Positions 7,568-16,655 of a DNA stretch of 64,000 nt are shown in pieces. The stretch lies in the NCBI RefSeq assembly GCF_900106745.1, contig NZ_FNNV01000003.1, positions 1-64,000 on the forward strand. The letters run 5' to 3'. Position numbers and translations under genes: made by a program. Origin of the DNA: Paenibacillus sp. CF384. GTDB taxonomy: Bacteria > Bacillota > Bacilli > Paenibacillales > Paenibacillaceae. Positions within the stretch are counted from its first letter, which is position 1, and every line of letters starts with the position of its first letter. The notes beneath the pieces are model-generated. The model did not search any database and was not told where the DNA came from. It saw only the letters and a program-made list of their open reading frames with translations.

Positions 7568-9187
7568 TTAGTGATTAACCAAGCCGAACTGTTCGCGAGG
7601 CTCATCCATGGCATTATCGATCTTGGACATATTGAGCAGTGCGTAACGGATGCTGTCGACCAGTGCTTCCCAGCTCGCTTCAATGACGTTGTTCGAGACG
7701 CCGACCGTGTTCCAAGTGTTCTTGAAGTCGGTGGATTCCATTAAGACACGGACTTTAGCAGCCGTTGCGTCCTTCTCATCGATGACCCGAACTTTATAGT
7801 CGGAGAGGTGGAAGTCGTTTATGCTCGGGTAGAACTGCTCCAGTGATTTGCGAAGCGCATTGTTAAGTGCATTAACCGGACCATTGCCTTCAGCCGCCAT
7901 ATAGACGGTTTGGCCGTCAACGTTCACTTTGACGATCGCTTCGGCATTCATTCCGCTGCCGTTTGTTTTCTCCACGATCATTTTAAGAGATTCCAGCTTG
8001 AAAATTTCTTTCATTTCGCCGAAGGCATCACGCAGCAGCAGCTCGAGCGATGCATCAGCACCTTCGAATTGATAGCCTTGATGCTCAAGGTCCTTGATTC
8101 GTTCCATGATTTGTTTGGTTTTGTCGTTGTTGGCGTTAATATCAAGTCCGAGCTCCTGCGCCTTGGAGATGATATTGCTTTGACCGGCAAGCTCAGAGAC
8201 GAGTACGCGCTGCTTGTTGCCAACCAGCTCAGGGCGAATATGCTCGTACGTCTTAGAGTCTTTCATGATCGCGGAAACGTGAATGCCGCCTTTATGTGCG
8301 AAAGCAGCGTTACCGACGTAAGGCTGTGCAACAGGCATGTGAACATTCGCGATCTCGCTAATGTAGCGGGCTGTTTTCGTAAGGGACTGAAGCTGATCGT
8401 CACTTACGCAGCGATAATTCATTTTGATTTGAAGATTCGGGATGATTGAGCACAGATTCGCGTTACCGCAGCGTTCGCCGTAACCGTTAATGGTTCCTTG
8501 CACCTGACGGGCACCTGCTTGTACAGCAGCTAAAGTGTTAGCTACGGCAAGCTCGCAGTCGTTGTGCGTATGAATACCGATCGGGGCGTTAAGCTCCATT
8601 CGGATGCGTGTCACGATATCATGCACTTCGGAAGGCAATGTGCCGCCGTTCGTGTCGCAAAGCACGATCCAATCCGCGCCTGCATCTTGCGCTTTGCGCA
8701 GGACGGAGAGTGCATATTCAGGGTTATGCTTGTACCCGTCAAAGAAATGCTCCGCATCGAAGATCGCTTCAACGTCATTGCGTTTAAGGAAAGCAAAGGA
8801 ATCGTAAATCATGGCCAGGTTCTCTTCAAGCGTCGTCTGCAGAGCGGTATGTACATGGAAATCCCATGACTTGCCGACCAGCGTAGCAGCAGGAACACCG
8901 GACTCGACAATGCGCAGCAGGCTGCTATCTTGCTCTGCCAATGAATTCTTGCGCCTTGTGCTGCCGAAGGCGGTGATCTTAGCCCCCAGCTTCAAATGCT
9001 TGACACGTTGAAAGAACTCGATATCCTTGCTGTTGCTGCCTGGATTTCCGCCTTCAATATAATGAACGCCAAGTAAATCAAGCTTCTGGGCAATTTTTAT
9101 TTTGTCGTCTGCGGAGAGGCTGATTCCTTCGCCTTGCGTGCCGTCTCTCAGCGTAGTGTCGAAAATGGAGATTGTGTTTGCCATCAT
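7568..9187 (-). CDS. cimA: Citramalate synthase (isopropylmalate-synthase family)
   Basis: The 539-residue enzyme condenses pyruvate and acetyl-CoA to (R)-citramalate, the threonine-independent entry to isoleucine. The DRE-TIM metallolyase signature FDTTLRDGTQGEG is at the N-terminus, with metal-binding GIHTHNDCELAVAN and GTINGYGERCGNANL further on, and the FAHKGGIHVSAI region after the barrel. A C-terminal LeuA dimer/allosteric domain covers roughly residues 395-530. The length fits the CimA subgroup (TIGR00977 type) rather than LeuA, and no leu or ilv genes are adjacent. An AGGGGG ribosome site lies about 10 nt upstream of the first of two adjacent ATGs. Confidence 0.9.
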   Translation of the reverse strand: MMANTISIFDTTLRDGTQGEGISLSADDKIKIAQKLDLLGVHYIEGGNPGSNSKDIEFFQRVKHLKLGAKITAFGSTRRKNSLAEQDSSLLRIVESGVPAATLVGKSWDFHVHTALQTTLEENLAMIYDSFAFLKRNDVEAIFDAEHFFDGYKHNPEYALSVLRKAQDAGADWIVLCDTNGGTLPSEVHDIVTRIRMELNAPIGIHTHNDCELAVANTLAAVQAGARQVQGTINGYGERCGNANLCSIIPNLQIKMNYRCVSDDQLQSLTKTARYISEIANVHMPVAQPYVGNAAFAHKGGIHVSAIMKDSKTYEHIRPELVGNKQRVLVSELAGQSNIISKAQELGLDINANNDKTKQIMERIKDLEHQGYQFEGADASLELLLRDAFGEMKEIFKLESLKMIVEKTNGSGMNAEAIVKVNVDGQTVYMAAEGNGPVNALNNALRKSLEQFYPSINDFHLSDYKVRVIDEKDATAAKVRVLMESTDFKNTWNTVGVSNNVIEASWEALVDSIRYALLNMSKIDNAMDEPREQFGLVNH

Positions 9188-9365
9188 TTTCAGAAGCCCC
9201 CTTCACTACTAATCCTATGCGTAGTCATAATTTTTTATTATAGCATTACTTGTCCAGTGCGTAAATGTTGGGTTGCGGCTGCTGTGAAGCCGCAAGTTGA
9301 CTGGCTCTATCGGCAAATGTATGCTGGGTTAGAAGCATATGTTGCGGAATAGGAGGAGGTCAGTA

Positions 9366-10652
9366 ATGTCCACGGATCATCAGAAAGCAGCTGCCAAGAA
9401 CCGTATTATCCTGCACCTAGATATGAATGCATTCTATTGCTCTGTACATGAAGCGGAAGAACCGCATCTATATAAAGGAAAGCCTACGGCAGTTGCCGGC
9501 AGTGTGGAGCTGCGCAAAGGTATTATTGTCACTTCTTCCTATGCGGCCCGCAAGCAAGGCGTGAAGACGGGGATGACGGTTCGCGAAGGCATGCGCCGCT
9601 GCCCGGATTTGATTCTCATTCGCCCTGATTTCGATCTGTACCGCACTTATTCGCGCGGGTTTATGTCGATCGCCAGGCAATACACGCCTTTGGTTGAAGC
9701 GATGTCCATCGATGAGTGTTATATGGATATTACAGGCTCCTCCGCATTCGGAGAACCGCTGGATATCGCCCATGCCATTCAGGATCGTATCCGTAATGAA
9801 TGGAACCTGCCATGCTCAGTAGGCGTAGCGCCGAATAAACTGCTGGCTAAGATGGCCTCCGATATGCAGAAGCCTAACGGGTTCACCGTGCTGCGTATTC
9901 GCGACGTTCCGAAGCTGTTGTGGGATAAACCCTGTGACTCGCTGTTCGGTATCGGCAGGAAGACGGCAGACAAACTATTGAAACTGAATATACGCACGAT
10001 CGGACAACTGGCGGAAGCCGATGAAGTCATGCTGACGAAGCATTTTGGCGTACTCGGTTCATGGATGAAGTCCGCATCGCACGGGTATGATCATGCACCG
10101 GTTAATGCTGCCAGAGAACGGAACAAATCCGTCGGCCATACGACAACACTGCCCAAGGATGTGAAGGACCGCTCGGAAGTGCATCGTATCCTGCTGAATT
10201 TGGCGGACCAAACCGGGCGAAGAATGCGGCATCAGAAGATGATGGCCTCCACCATTCAAATCGTCATCCGCAGACCGGATATGACTACTGTGAACAGATC
10301 AATTACGCTTCCGGTACCGACAGATTCCGCTGCAGATATTCATAAAGAAGCTTGTAAACTATTCGATAAACATTGGCCGCTCGGCGAGCCTGTCAGACTA
10401 CTGGGAATTACGCTGCAGAATCTATCTTTGCAGGATGAAACAGCCGTTCAGCTAGACTTGTTCGAATTTAAAGAACAGCCTCGCAAGGCTGCGTTAACAA
10501 AGGCTATGGATATGCTTCGCGATAAGTTCGGAGAGGACGCCGTGCTTACGGCGGGCATGCTTGGAGACGATCCTTCGGCGTTAATTCGTAACAAACGAAT
10601 TAGAGGGACATCCTTGCAAACTGACGAGCATATGTTATATAGTGATGAGTGA
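9366..10652 (+). CDS. dinB: DNA polymerase IV (Y family)
   Basis: The 428-residue translesion polymerase has catalytic acidic motifs LHLDMNAFY and MSIDECYMDITG. The palm/fingers segment SYAARKQGVKTGM, the helix-hairpin-helix thumb LFGIGRKTADKLL and the little-finger domain follow in order. A beta-clamp-binding pentapeptide QLDLF lies near the C-terminus. The start at 9366 is set by AGGAGGAGG about 7 nt upstream rather than an earlier in-frame ATG. A LexA box was not recognised upstream. The ferredoxin gene follows after a short gap with its own ribosome site. Confidence 0.92.
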   Translation: MSTDHQKAAAKNRIILHLDMNAFYCSVHEAEEPHLYKGKPTAVAGSVELRKGIIVTSSYAARKQGVKTGMTVREGMRRCPDLILIRPDFDLYRTYSRGFMSIARQYTPLVEAMSIDECYMDITGSSAFGEPLDIAHAIQDRIRNEWNLPCSVGVAPNKLLAKMASDMQKPNGFTVLRIRDVPKLLWDKPCDSLFGIGRKTADKLLKLNIRTIGQLAEADEVMLTKHFGVLGSWMKSASHGYDHAPVNAARERNKSVGHTTTLPKDVKDRSEVHRILLNLADQTGRRMRHQKMMASTIQIVIRRPDMTTVNRSITLPVPTDSAADIHKEACKLFDKHWPLGEPVRLLGITLQNLSLQDETAVQLDLFEFKEQPRKAALTKAMDMLRDKFGEDAVLTAGMLGDDPSALIRNKRIRGTSLQTDEHMLYSDE

Positions 10653-10955
<303 letters not shown>

Positions 10956-10979
10956 TTCTGCTAAATATGAATGAAGAAT

Positions 10980-11017
10980 AATCCCATTTCTTGTTTCGAC
11001 AAGAGTTGGGATTTTTC
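10980..11017 (+). terminator. Terminator after ferredoxin gene
   Basis: The arms AATCCCA...TGGGATT, with an inner TTCTTG/CAAGAG pairing, are followed by TTTTT. This is a normal rho-independent terminator. Confidence 0.8.
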
Positions 11018-11124
11018 TTGTTGTTTCGACATGTTTATATTGCCATATCTTCTGGAAGTGAACTAGAATAGAAGGAAGATTACTAGGAAAAATTTACTGA
11101 TTTTTGCGGAACTAGGGGGAAAAT

Positions 11125-13050
11125 ATGCTTAGGCGAAAGTGGTTGATGACAACAGCCGTAGGGCTGTTGATCTGTTTGTTCTGGTCGTTTCTAAGCAGTT
11201 TGGGAACAGGCGGCACACTGGGACAGGTAGAGTCCGTTTTGCAGGATAAGATCATGCAGAAAGCAGATGCGGATCGTGCGCCGAATGTGAACATCAAGCT
11301 TATCAAAATCGACCAAGCCTCACTCGACAATTTGGGACAATTTCCATGGGATCGCGGACTCTATGCACAGCTAATCTCGATGCTAGCTGAAGCGGGTGCC
11401 AAAGCAATCGCGCTGGACGTCGTGCTGGCCGAGCCGGGTAATGATCCGGAGAGCGATAAGCTGATGGCGGAGACGATGAAGAAGTACCCCAATGTCATTT
11501 TACCTGTCGTATTTAACTTCAAGGCTAGACAAGATGAGGCCGGCGAGCTTGAGACGGAATCGATTTCCTATCCTGCCGAGACGATTGGAGCTGCGCCTGA
11601 ACAACTAGGACATATCAACGTCCTGCAGGATAAAGACAGTACAGTTCGTAAGCTTACGATCGGATTGAAGGATGATCAAGGTCATGTGGTTCCGGCGTTC
11701 AGTGTAAAGTTGGCTAATTATTTACTGGATCAACAGCATCAGATCGTATGGAATGAAGAAAAGAAAGAATGGTATCGCGGGGAGCAGCGGATTCCGGCGG
11801 ACAGTCGCAATCAGATCGCCACGGAATTCTACACGGAGCCTCGTGAAGAGATGAGCCTTGCAACAGGATATGATTCGCAATCCTTCTTCGATGTGCTGTC
11901 AGGCAATATCCCGGCTGATTACTATCAAGGTGATGTTGTTCTGATCGGACCATTCGCAGCCGGCTTGCAGGACGAATACTTAACTCCGCTCAGCACGACG
12001 CTGAAGATGTACGGGGTTGAGATTCACGCGAATATGATTCAATCGTTGGTTGCCGGTAAATTCTCAACAAAAGCAAGTCCCGTTGTGAACTATGTATTAA
12101 TCATTCTGCTGACACTCTTATCCACACTATTGTTTGAACGGTTTACCGGTCGCAAGGCGTTTGCAGTATATGGAGTGCTTGCAGTTGTGCTTATATTGGC
12201 ATGGATCGAGCTCTATCAGCTGAAATCCTTATTTATTACGTTTACATACCCGTTCTTGGCCTTAACAACGGTCTTTATCTGGTCCGTCGTCAGCCATTAT
12301 GTTGCGGAACGAAGAGAACGCAGCCGAGTCACGAATATATTCGGCCGATTCGTACCGCGAACGGTCGTGGATGAAATGCTCGCTTCGGGTGAGGAAGTGA
12401 CCGTAGGCGGTCAACGCCGCGACATCAGCGTCATATTCGTCGACATTCGCGGATTTACTCCAATGTCCGAGAAGCTGGAGCCGGAGCAGGTCATTCAAGT
12501 GCTCAATGAATACTTGGATATATGCACGAAGGCCGTGTTCAATTGGAACGGTACATTAGATAAGTTTATCGGAGACGGTGTCATGGCCATCTTTGGCGCA
12601 CCGATTTCGCAACCGAACCATCCTGAGCTCGCTGTACGAGCGGCATTAGAGATGAAGCGCCAATCGGCCGAGCTCGAAGAACGATGTCTGCGAGAGATCG
12701 GTGTTCCCGTACGTTTCGGCGTCGGCGTAAACAGCGGCCCCGCTGTCGTCGGCAATATCGGCTCTCAGATGCTGCGACTTGACTATACGGCCATAGGGGA
12801 CACCGTCAATCTGGCGGCGCGACTGGAAGCCAACGCGAAGCCGGGGCAAATTCTGATCAGTGAAGAAACACTCGCCCGGGTGAATGGGAAGTTCATTACG
12901 CAATCCATAGGCGAAGTGAAAGTGAAGGGGAAAGAGCGGCCTGTCCTAGTTACGGAAGTGTTAGGCGAGGCTGATGAACATTCCGAATTGAATACGACGA
13001 ATAATGAAGCGATCATGAATGATCAGCTGAAAGGGAGAGTAGGAACATGA
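11125..13050 (+). CDS. CHASE2-domain class III adenylate cyclase
   Basis: The 641-residue membrane receptor cyclase has an N-terminal TM helix, an extracellular CHASE2 sensor (about 30-320, with LIKIDQASLDNLGQFPWDRG and the late VLIGPFAAGLQDEYLTP motif), three C-proximal TM helices (about 325-395) and a cyclase domain (about 430-610). Catalytic residues are visible: metal-binding D440 and D484, substrate lysine K480 (TLDKFIGDG), T555, and transition-state N562 and R566 in GDTVNLAARLE. K480/T555 suggests ATP rather than GTP as substrate. It overlaps the FecR-domain gene by 4 bp, so ligand sensing and the two exported proteins downstream are probably one system. A cAMP receptor was not seen in this window. 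Confidence 0.9.
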   Translation: MLRRKWLMTTAVGLLICLFWSFLSSLGTGGTLGQVESVLQDKIMQKADADRAPNVNIKLIKIDQASLDNLGQFPWDRGLYAQLISMLAEAGAKAIALDVVLAEPGNDPESDKLMAETMKKYPNVILPVVFNFKARQDEAGELETESISYPAETIGAAPEQLGHINVLQDKDSTVRKLTIGLKDDQGHVVPAFSVKLANYLLDQQHQIVWNEEKKEWYRGEQRIPADSRNQIATEFYTEPREEMSLATGYDSQSFFDVLSGNIPADYYQGDVVLIGPFAAGLQDEYLTPLSTTLKMYGVEIHANMIQSLVAGKFSTKASPVVNYVLIILLTLLSTLLFERFTGRKAFAVYGVLAVVLILAWIELYQLKSLFITFTYPFLALTTVFIWSVVSHYVAERRERSRVTNIFGRFVPRTVVDEMLASGEEVTVGGQRRDISVIFVDIRGFTPMSEKLEPEQVIQVLNEYLDICTKAVFNWNGTLDKFIGDGVMAIFGAPISQPNHPELAVRAALEMKRQSAELEERCLREIGVPVRFGVGVNSGPAVVGNIGSQMLRLDYTAIGDTVNLAARLEANAKPGQILISEETLARVNGKFITQSIGEVKVKGKERPVLVTEVLGEADEHSELNTTNNEAIMNDQLKGRVGT

Positions 13051-14933
13051 TCAGCACCAACCACCGCAGGCTGCTCACGATGCTATGCTTGCTGCTCGCG
13101 CTCGGGCCTGCATCGCTTTTTGCAGGTGCCGGTAAGGCTTCAGCTCAAGTGATGCGCGTAGCCATCGTAAATTCAATGAAAGGTACCGTTACGGTTCTTA
13201 AATCAGGCGGAGCCAAGCCATTCGCGGCGTTCAAAAACATGAGCTTAAATGAAGGCGACCAAATTGCCACAAGCAATGATGGAAACGTGGTCCTCCAGCT
13301 GGCGAGCGATGACGCAGATAAGGATAGCGTTACGATCGGTCCAAGCTCACAAGTTACATTTACGAAACTAAAGGAATCCAGTGGTACCAAAACCAAAATG
13401 AGCGTGTGGGCGGGCTCGTTGTGGGTGAAAGTGAAATCCGTATCCAATGCGAATGATCAATTTGAAGTGGAAACGCCAACCTCGATCATGGGCGTGCGCG
13501 GAACGCAGTTCTTTGTCGGCGTCAATCCGAGAACGGGTTTGACGAGCGTGTTCTTGGCAGCAGGTGTTATCGAGGCGATCACAGGCGGAATTCGACTTGA
13601 GGCAGATGGAGAGACGGAGCAAGATGATACCGTCACTTTGTATCCGACTGAGCAGCTAGATGAAGCAAACACTGCGGACGGAGAAGGGCTGATGACATCC
13701 GTTTCCATTATGGATATTACAAAATTCATTAATAACGCTTCCCCGGACATTATCAAAGCCATCCTTGAGGACGCAGCTAACATTCGCAAGGAGCAAGATG
13801 AAATGCTGAAGAAAGCGAAAGACAGCATAGGTGATCCAGCGAGTAAAGATAACTTCGGCGGCACAATTAAATCGGCAGAGGATCTGCAGACAGCGACTAA
13901 CAATATAACGAACCTACTGTCGATTTTGGCTGCAGAAGCAGTGGATCAGAAGAAGATCGATAAGACCGTAATTGATCAAATCAACCAGGACGCTAAAGAG
14001 AAGCTGCTAGACCTGGACACAACTGCAAAGCTGATGTTATCCGATGCGGATAAGCTGAAGCAGAAAACAGCTGAAGAACTTGAAGAGAAACAGAAGAAGC
14101 TGGGCGAAGCCAAAGAGAAGCAGCTTCAGGAACAGAAGGAAAAACTAGCAGCGGCCGTAAAGAAGGCCAAAGAGCAGCAGGCGAAGTTAGCCGAAGAGAA
14201 CCGGAAGGCGTTGGACGAGCTTACCAAGAAGCTGGAGCTGCTCTACTTCGAGAAGCTGACTAAGGCTGAACAGGATAAGTTTAATACAAGCCGCGGAGAG
14301 ATCGAGAAACCGCCGATTAAAGAAAATAACACAGGCAGCAATAACAGCGGTAGTCCAACCACAACGAATGCGCTGGCCAAGTTGAAATTCAATCAAGCTG
14401 CATATGCGACCTCGCCGCTCATCGTATCGGGTTCTAACGGAGCCGTAGATCTTGAACTTGAATTTAGCGGTTTCAGCGATTCTCGCAAAATCAAAGGGTA
14501 TCAGATTGAGATCGAATATGATTCCTTGACCGCAGCTTTCAATACGAGCAGCTTTGATGGTGTATCCACTTCGCTGAGCTACCGTTCCGGTGGAGGCGGC
14601 TTCGTAGTTGAGCCTGAAGGTCAGCAAGTATCAGGCGCAAATAGTGTAGACGACTTCCGGATCGTGGAAGGCGAAACGAGCAATACGTTAGTTTATACGG
14701 TGGCGAAATTCTCAGGCGATTCGGTTCAAATCAGTAATGCCACATCGGTGTTGAAGCTGCCGTTCCTGGTCAGAGCGATTCTGCCTTCTAATGAAGAGAT
14801 TGGCCCAGATACGATGGCCGCGCCGGTTCATTTCCGGATCAAGTCCATTACCGCCGTAGATGCGGCCGGTGTTCCGGTGGCAACGGTTAAGGGACCGGAG
14901 TTAACGCTCCAAGTTAAACCCGCCAATAATTAA
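13047..14933 (+). CDS. Exported FecR-domain protein with coiled coil and cohesin-like C-terminus
   Basis: The 628-residue protein has a Sec-type signal ending near AGAGKASAQ. A FecR domain (about 35-190) includes GDQIATSNDGNVVLQL and the hallmark VETPTSIMGVRGTQFFV. A long Lys/Glu/Gln-rich coiled coil (about 320-410, repeated EEKQKKL/KEKQLQEQKEKL) follows, then a beta-sandwich resembling cohesin or Big-type surface domains. FecR domains in Gram-positive exported proteins are thought to bind surface or signalling partners, and no sigma factor is nearby. The ATGA overlap with the cyclase gene indicates translational coupling. It may present or modulate a ligand for the CHASE2 sensor; this is inference. 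Confidence 0.82.
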   Translation: MISTNHRRLLTMLCLLLALGPASLFAGAGKASAQVMRVAIVNSMKGTVTVLKSGGAKPFAAFKNMSLNEGDQIATSNDGNVVLQLASDDADKDSVTIGPSSQVTFTKLKESSGTKTKMSVWAGSLWVKVKSVSNANDQFEVETPTSIMGVRGTQFFVGVNPRTGLTSVFLAAGVIEAITGGIRLEADGETEQDDTVTLYPTEQLDEANTADGEGLMTSVSIMDITKFINNASPDIIKAILEDAANIRKEQDEMLKKAKDSIGDPASKDNFGGTIKSAEDLQTATNNITNLLSILAAEAVDQKKIDKTVIDQINQDAKEKLLDLDTTAKLMLSDADKLKQKTAEELEEKQKKLGEAKEKQLQEQKEKLAAAVKKAKEQQAKLAEENRKALDELTKKLELLYFEKLTKAEQDKFNTSRGEIEKPPIKENNTGSNNSGSPTTTNALAKLKFNQAAYATSPLIVSGSNGAVDLELEFSGFSDSRKIKGYQIEIEYDSLTAAFNTSSFDGVSTSLSYRSGGGGFVVEPEGQQVSGANSVDDFRIVEGETSNTLVYTVAKFSGDSVQISNATSVLKLPFLVRAILPSNEEIGPDTMAAPVHFRIKSITAVDAAGVPVATVKGPELTLQVKPANN

Positions 14934-14953
14934 CGTAAGGGGAAAAGCATCTC

Positions 14954-16549
14954 ATGATCAATAAACAGAAAACCGCTGCGCTGACACTTGCCGCGGCAGT
15001 ACTGCTTGGTTCATACAGCGGCAGCGCAAATGCTGCTTCGTCCACGGCGGATACCGTGATTAGCAATAAACCGCTTTATGAGGTGTATACGGCAGCCGGT
15101 ACAGGTGCTTATGAATTGACAAATGGCAAATCCGCCGCTGCTGCATTTCGTGAACCGACCTCACTGTTATACGATTCCGGTGCGGATGCCTTTCTGGTTG
15201 CAGATTCCCGTAATCAGAATTTGCGCGTTGTAACATCTTCGCAGACAGCAACGGCAGCCGGGATATACATCGGAGACGATGAGCTTCATTCGCCGATGGG
15301 AAGCTTGCTAGATGGTTCCGCGGCAGAAGCCGCATTTAATCGTCCGTCAGGTTTGGCTGAGGATGCGAGCGGAGCCGTTTATGTTGCGGATGCGGAGAAC
15401 AATGCAGTTCGCAAAATCACGAATGAGGGTAAAGTGATAACGATTGCCGGTAATGGCGTAATGGGTTCCGCCGATGGCACTGGTGAAGCAGCCCGTTTCT
15501 ATCATCCATTGGATGTAGCCGTTACGAATGCAGGTGTTATTTATGTGGCGGACACGCTAAATCATGTTATTCGTCAAATAAAAGATGGTAAAGTGACGAC
15601 GTTGAACGCGGCTTCAACTCGCATCGTCGAGTATTTTCCCGGTGTCGTTGAAGGAGTCGGGGATTATGCGGACGGTCCGCTCAGTCAGGCGAAGTTCAAT
15701 GAACCCAGTGGCCTTGCGTTAGATGCGAAAGGTAATTTATACGTAAGTGATACAGGCAATAATCGCATTCGTTATATCGATTTCAAAACGCAGACAGTTA
15801 CAACGGTTGCAGGTGGCGTAACGGGTTCTGCTGCCAAATACGAAGTTAATGCCCCCTATTCCGTAGGCGGGTATGCGGATGGAAAGGCAGCGAGTGCGAA
15901 GTTCCAGACACCGCGTGGTCTGACCGTTACGCCCGAGGGCGGCGTGCTTATTGCGGACTCGATTAATCATGTTATCCGTTATTTGAATCATGGTGTGGTC
16001 ACTACGGTTGCGGGTACGCCTGGCGAAGAGGGCAGAACCAGCGGACTTGCGGGAAGTGCGATGCTTAATCGGCCGACTGATGTGGTTTGGATGGGGCAAG
16101 GCGCATTCGCCATTGCCGATGCAGGAAGCAACACGGTAAGAGTTGTCGTTCCCTATGCGGTTCCGGAGCAAGTGAAGGCAGATGGAAGCATCCATTTGCT
16201 CTATCATCAGAACGTGCTGGACGCCGATGCAGCGCCGATCATAAAGGCCGGAACAACGTTCGTACCGCTTCGGGTGCTAACGGAGAAGCTTGGTTTCAAA
16301 GTGAAATATGCAGGTGGATCGGCTGTTCTGGAGCTTAATGGCGTCAGCTATACGGTGAAGAGCGGTTCAGCTCAAATCGTAAAGAAGCGTTCAAGCGGAG
16401 CAGCTGAAACATTAACCCTTCGCTCAGCAACATTCACGTCCGGCAGCCGATTATTCTTGCCTGTCCGCTTCTTCGCGGAGGAGCTAGGGCTTGATGTACA
16501 ATGGTTATCCGATGCTCAGGCCGTATTGCTGCGTGAGAAGAAGTTCTAA
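14954..16549 (+). CDS. Secreted NHL-repeat propeller with copper-amine-oxidase-like stalk domain
   Basis: The 531-residue protein has a signal peptide ending around GSANA. About five NHL repeats form a predicted beta-propeller (residues 45-395, recurring FxxPxGLAxDxxGxxYVADxxNxxIRxI). A C-terminal Cu_amine_oxidN1-type domain (about 410-530) has two copies of the FVPLRVLTEKLG / FLPVRFFAEELG motif. That domain is common in Paenibacillus secreted proteins and carries no copper chemistry by itself. It follows the FecR gene by 20 bp and ends at a terminator, so the cyclase, FecR and NHL genes form a three-gene operon. Confidence 0.87.
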   Translation: MINKQKTAALTLAAAVLLGSYSGSANAASSTADTVISNKPLYEVYTAAGTGAYELTNGKSAAAAFREPTSLLYDSGADAFLVADSRNQNLRVVTSSQTATAAGIYIGDDELHSPMGSLLDGSAAEAAFNRPSGLAEDASGAVYVADAENNAVRKITNEGKVITIAGNGVMGSADGTGEAARFYHPLDVAVTNAGVIYVADTLNHVIRQIKDGKVTTLNAASTRIVEYFPGVVEGVGDYADGPLSQAKFNEPSGLALDAKGNLYVSDTGNNRIRYIDFKTQTVTTVAGGVTGSAAKYEVNAPYSVGGYADGKAASAKFQTPRGLTVTPEGGVLIADSINHVIRYLNHGVVTTVAGTPGEEGRTSGLAGSAMLNRPTDVVWMGQGAFAIADAGSNTVRVVVPYAVPEQVKADGSIHLLYHQNVLDADAAPIIKAGTTFVPLRVLTEKLGFKVKYAGGSAVLELNGVSYTVKSGSAQIVKKRSSGAAETLTLRSATFTSGSRLFLPVRFFAEELGLDVQWLSDAQAVLLREKKF

Positions 16550-16574
16550 GATCGTACATTAAAATTTTCACAAA

Positions 16575-16608
16575 AAAGCTGTGCGGTGCAAACCGTACAG
16601 CTTTTTTT
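16575..16608 (+). terminator. Terminator of the CHASE2-FecR-NHL operon
   Basis: An AAAGCTGT-CGGT stem pairs with ACCG-ACAGCTTT around GCAA and is followed by seven Ts. Confidence 0.85.
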
Positions 16609-16655
16609 GCCGATATAGTGGCTACAACATTTTGAATAACCGGAGGTTCAGCTTC

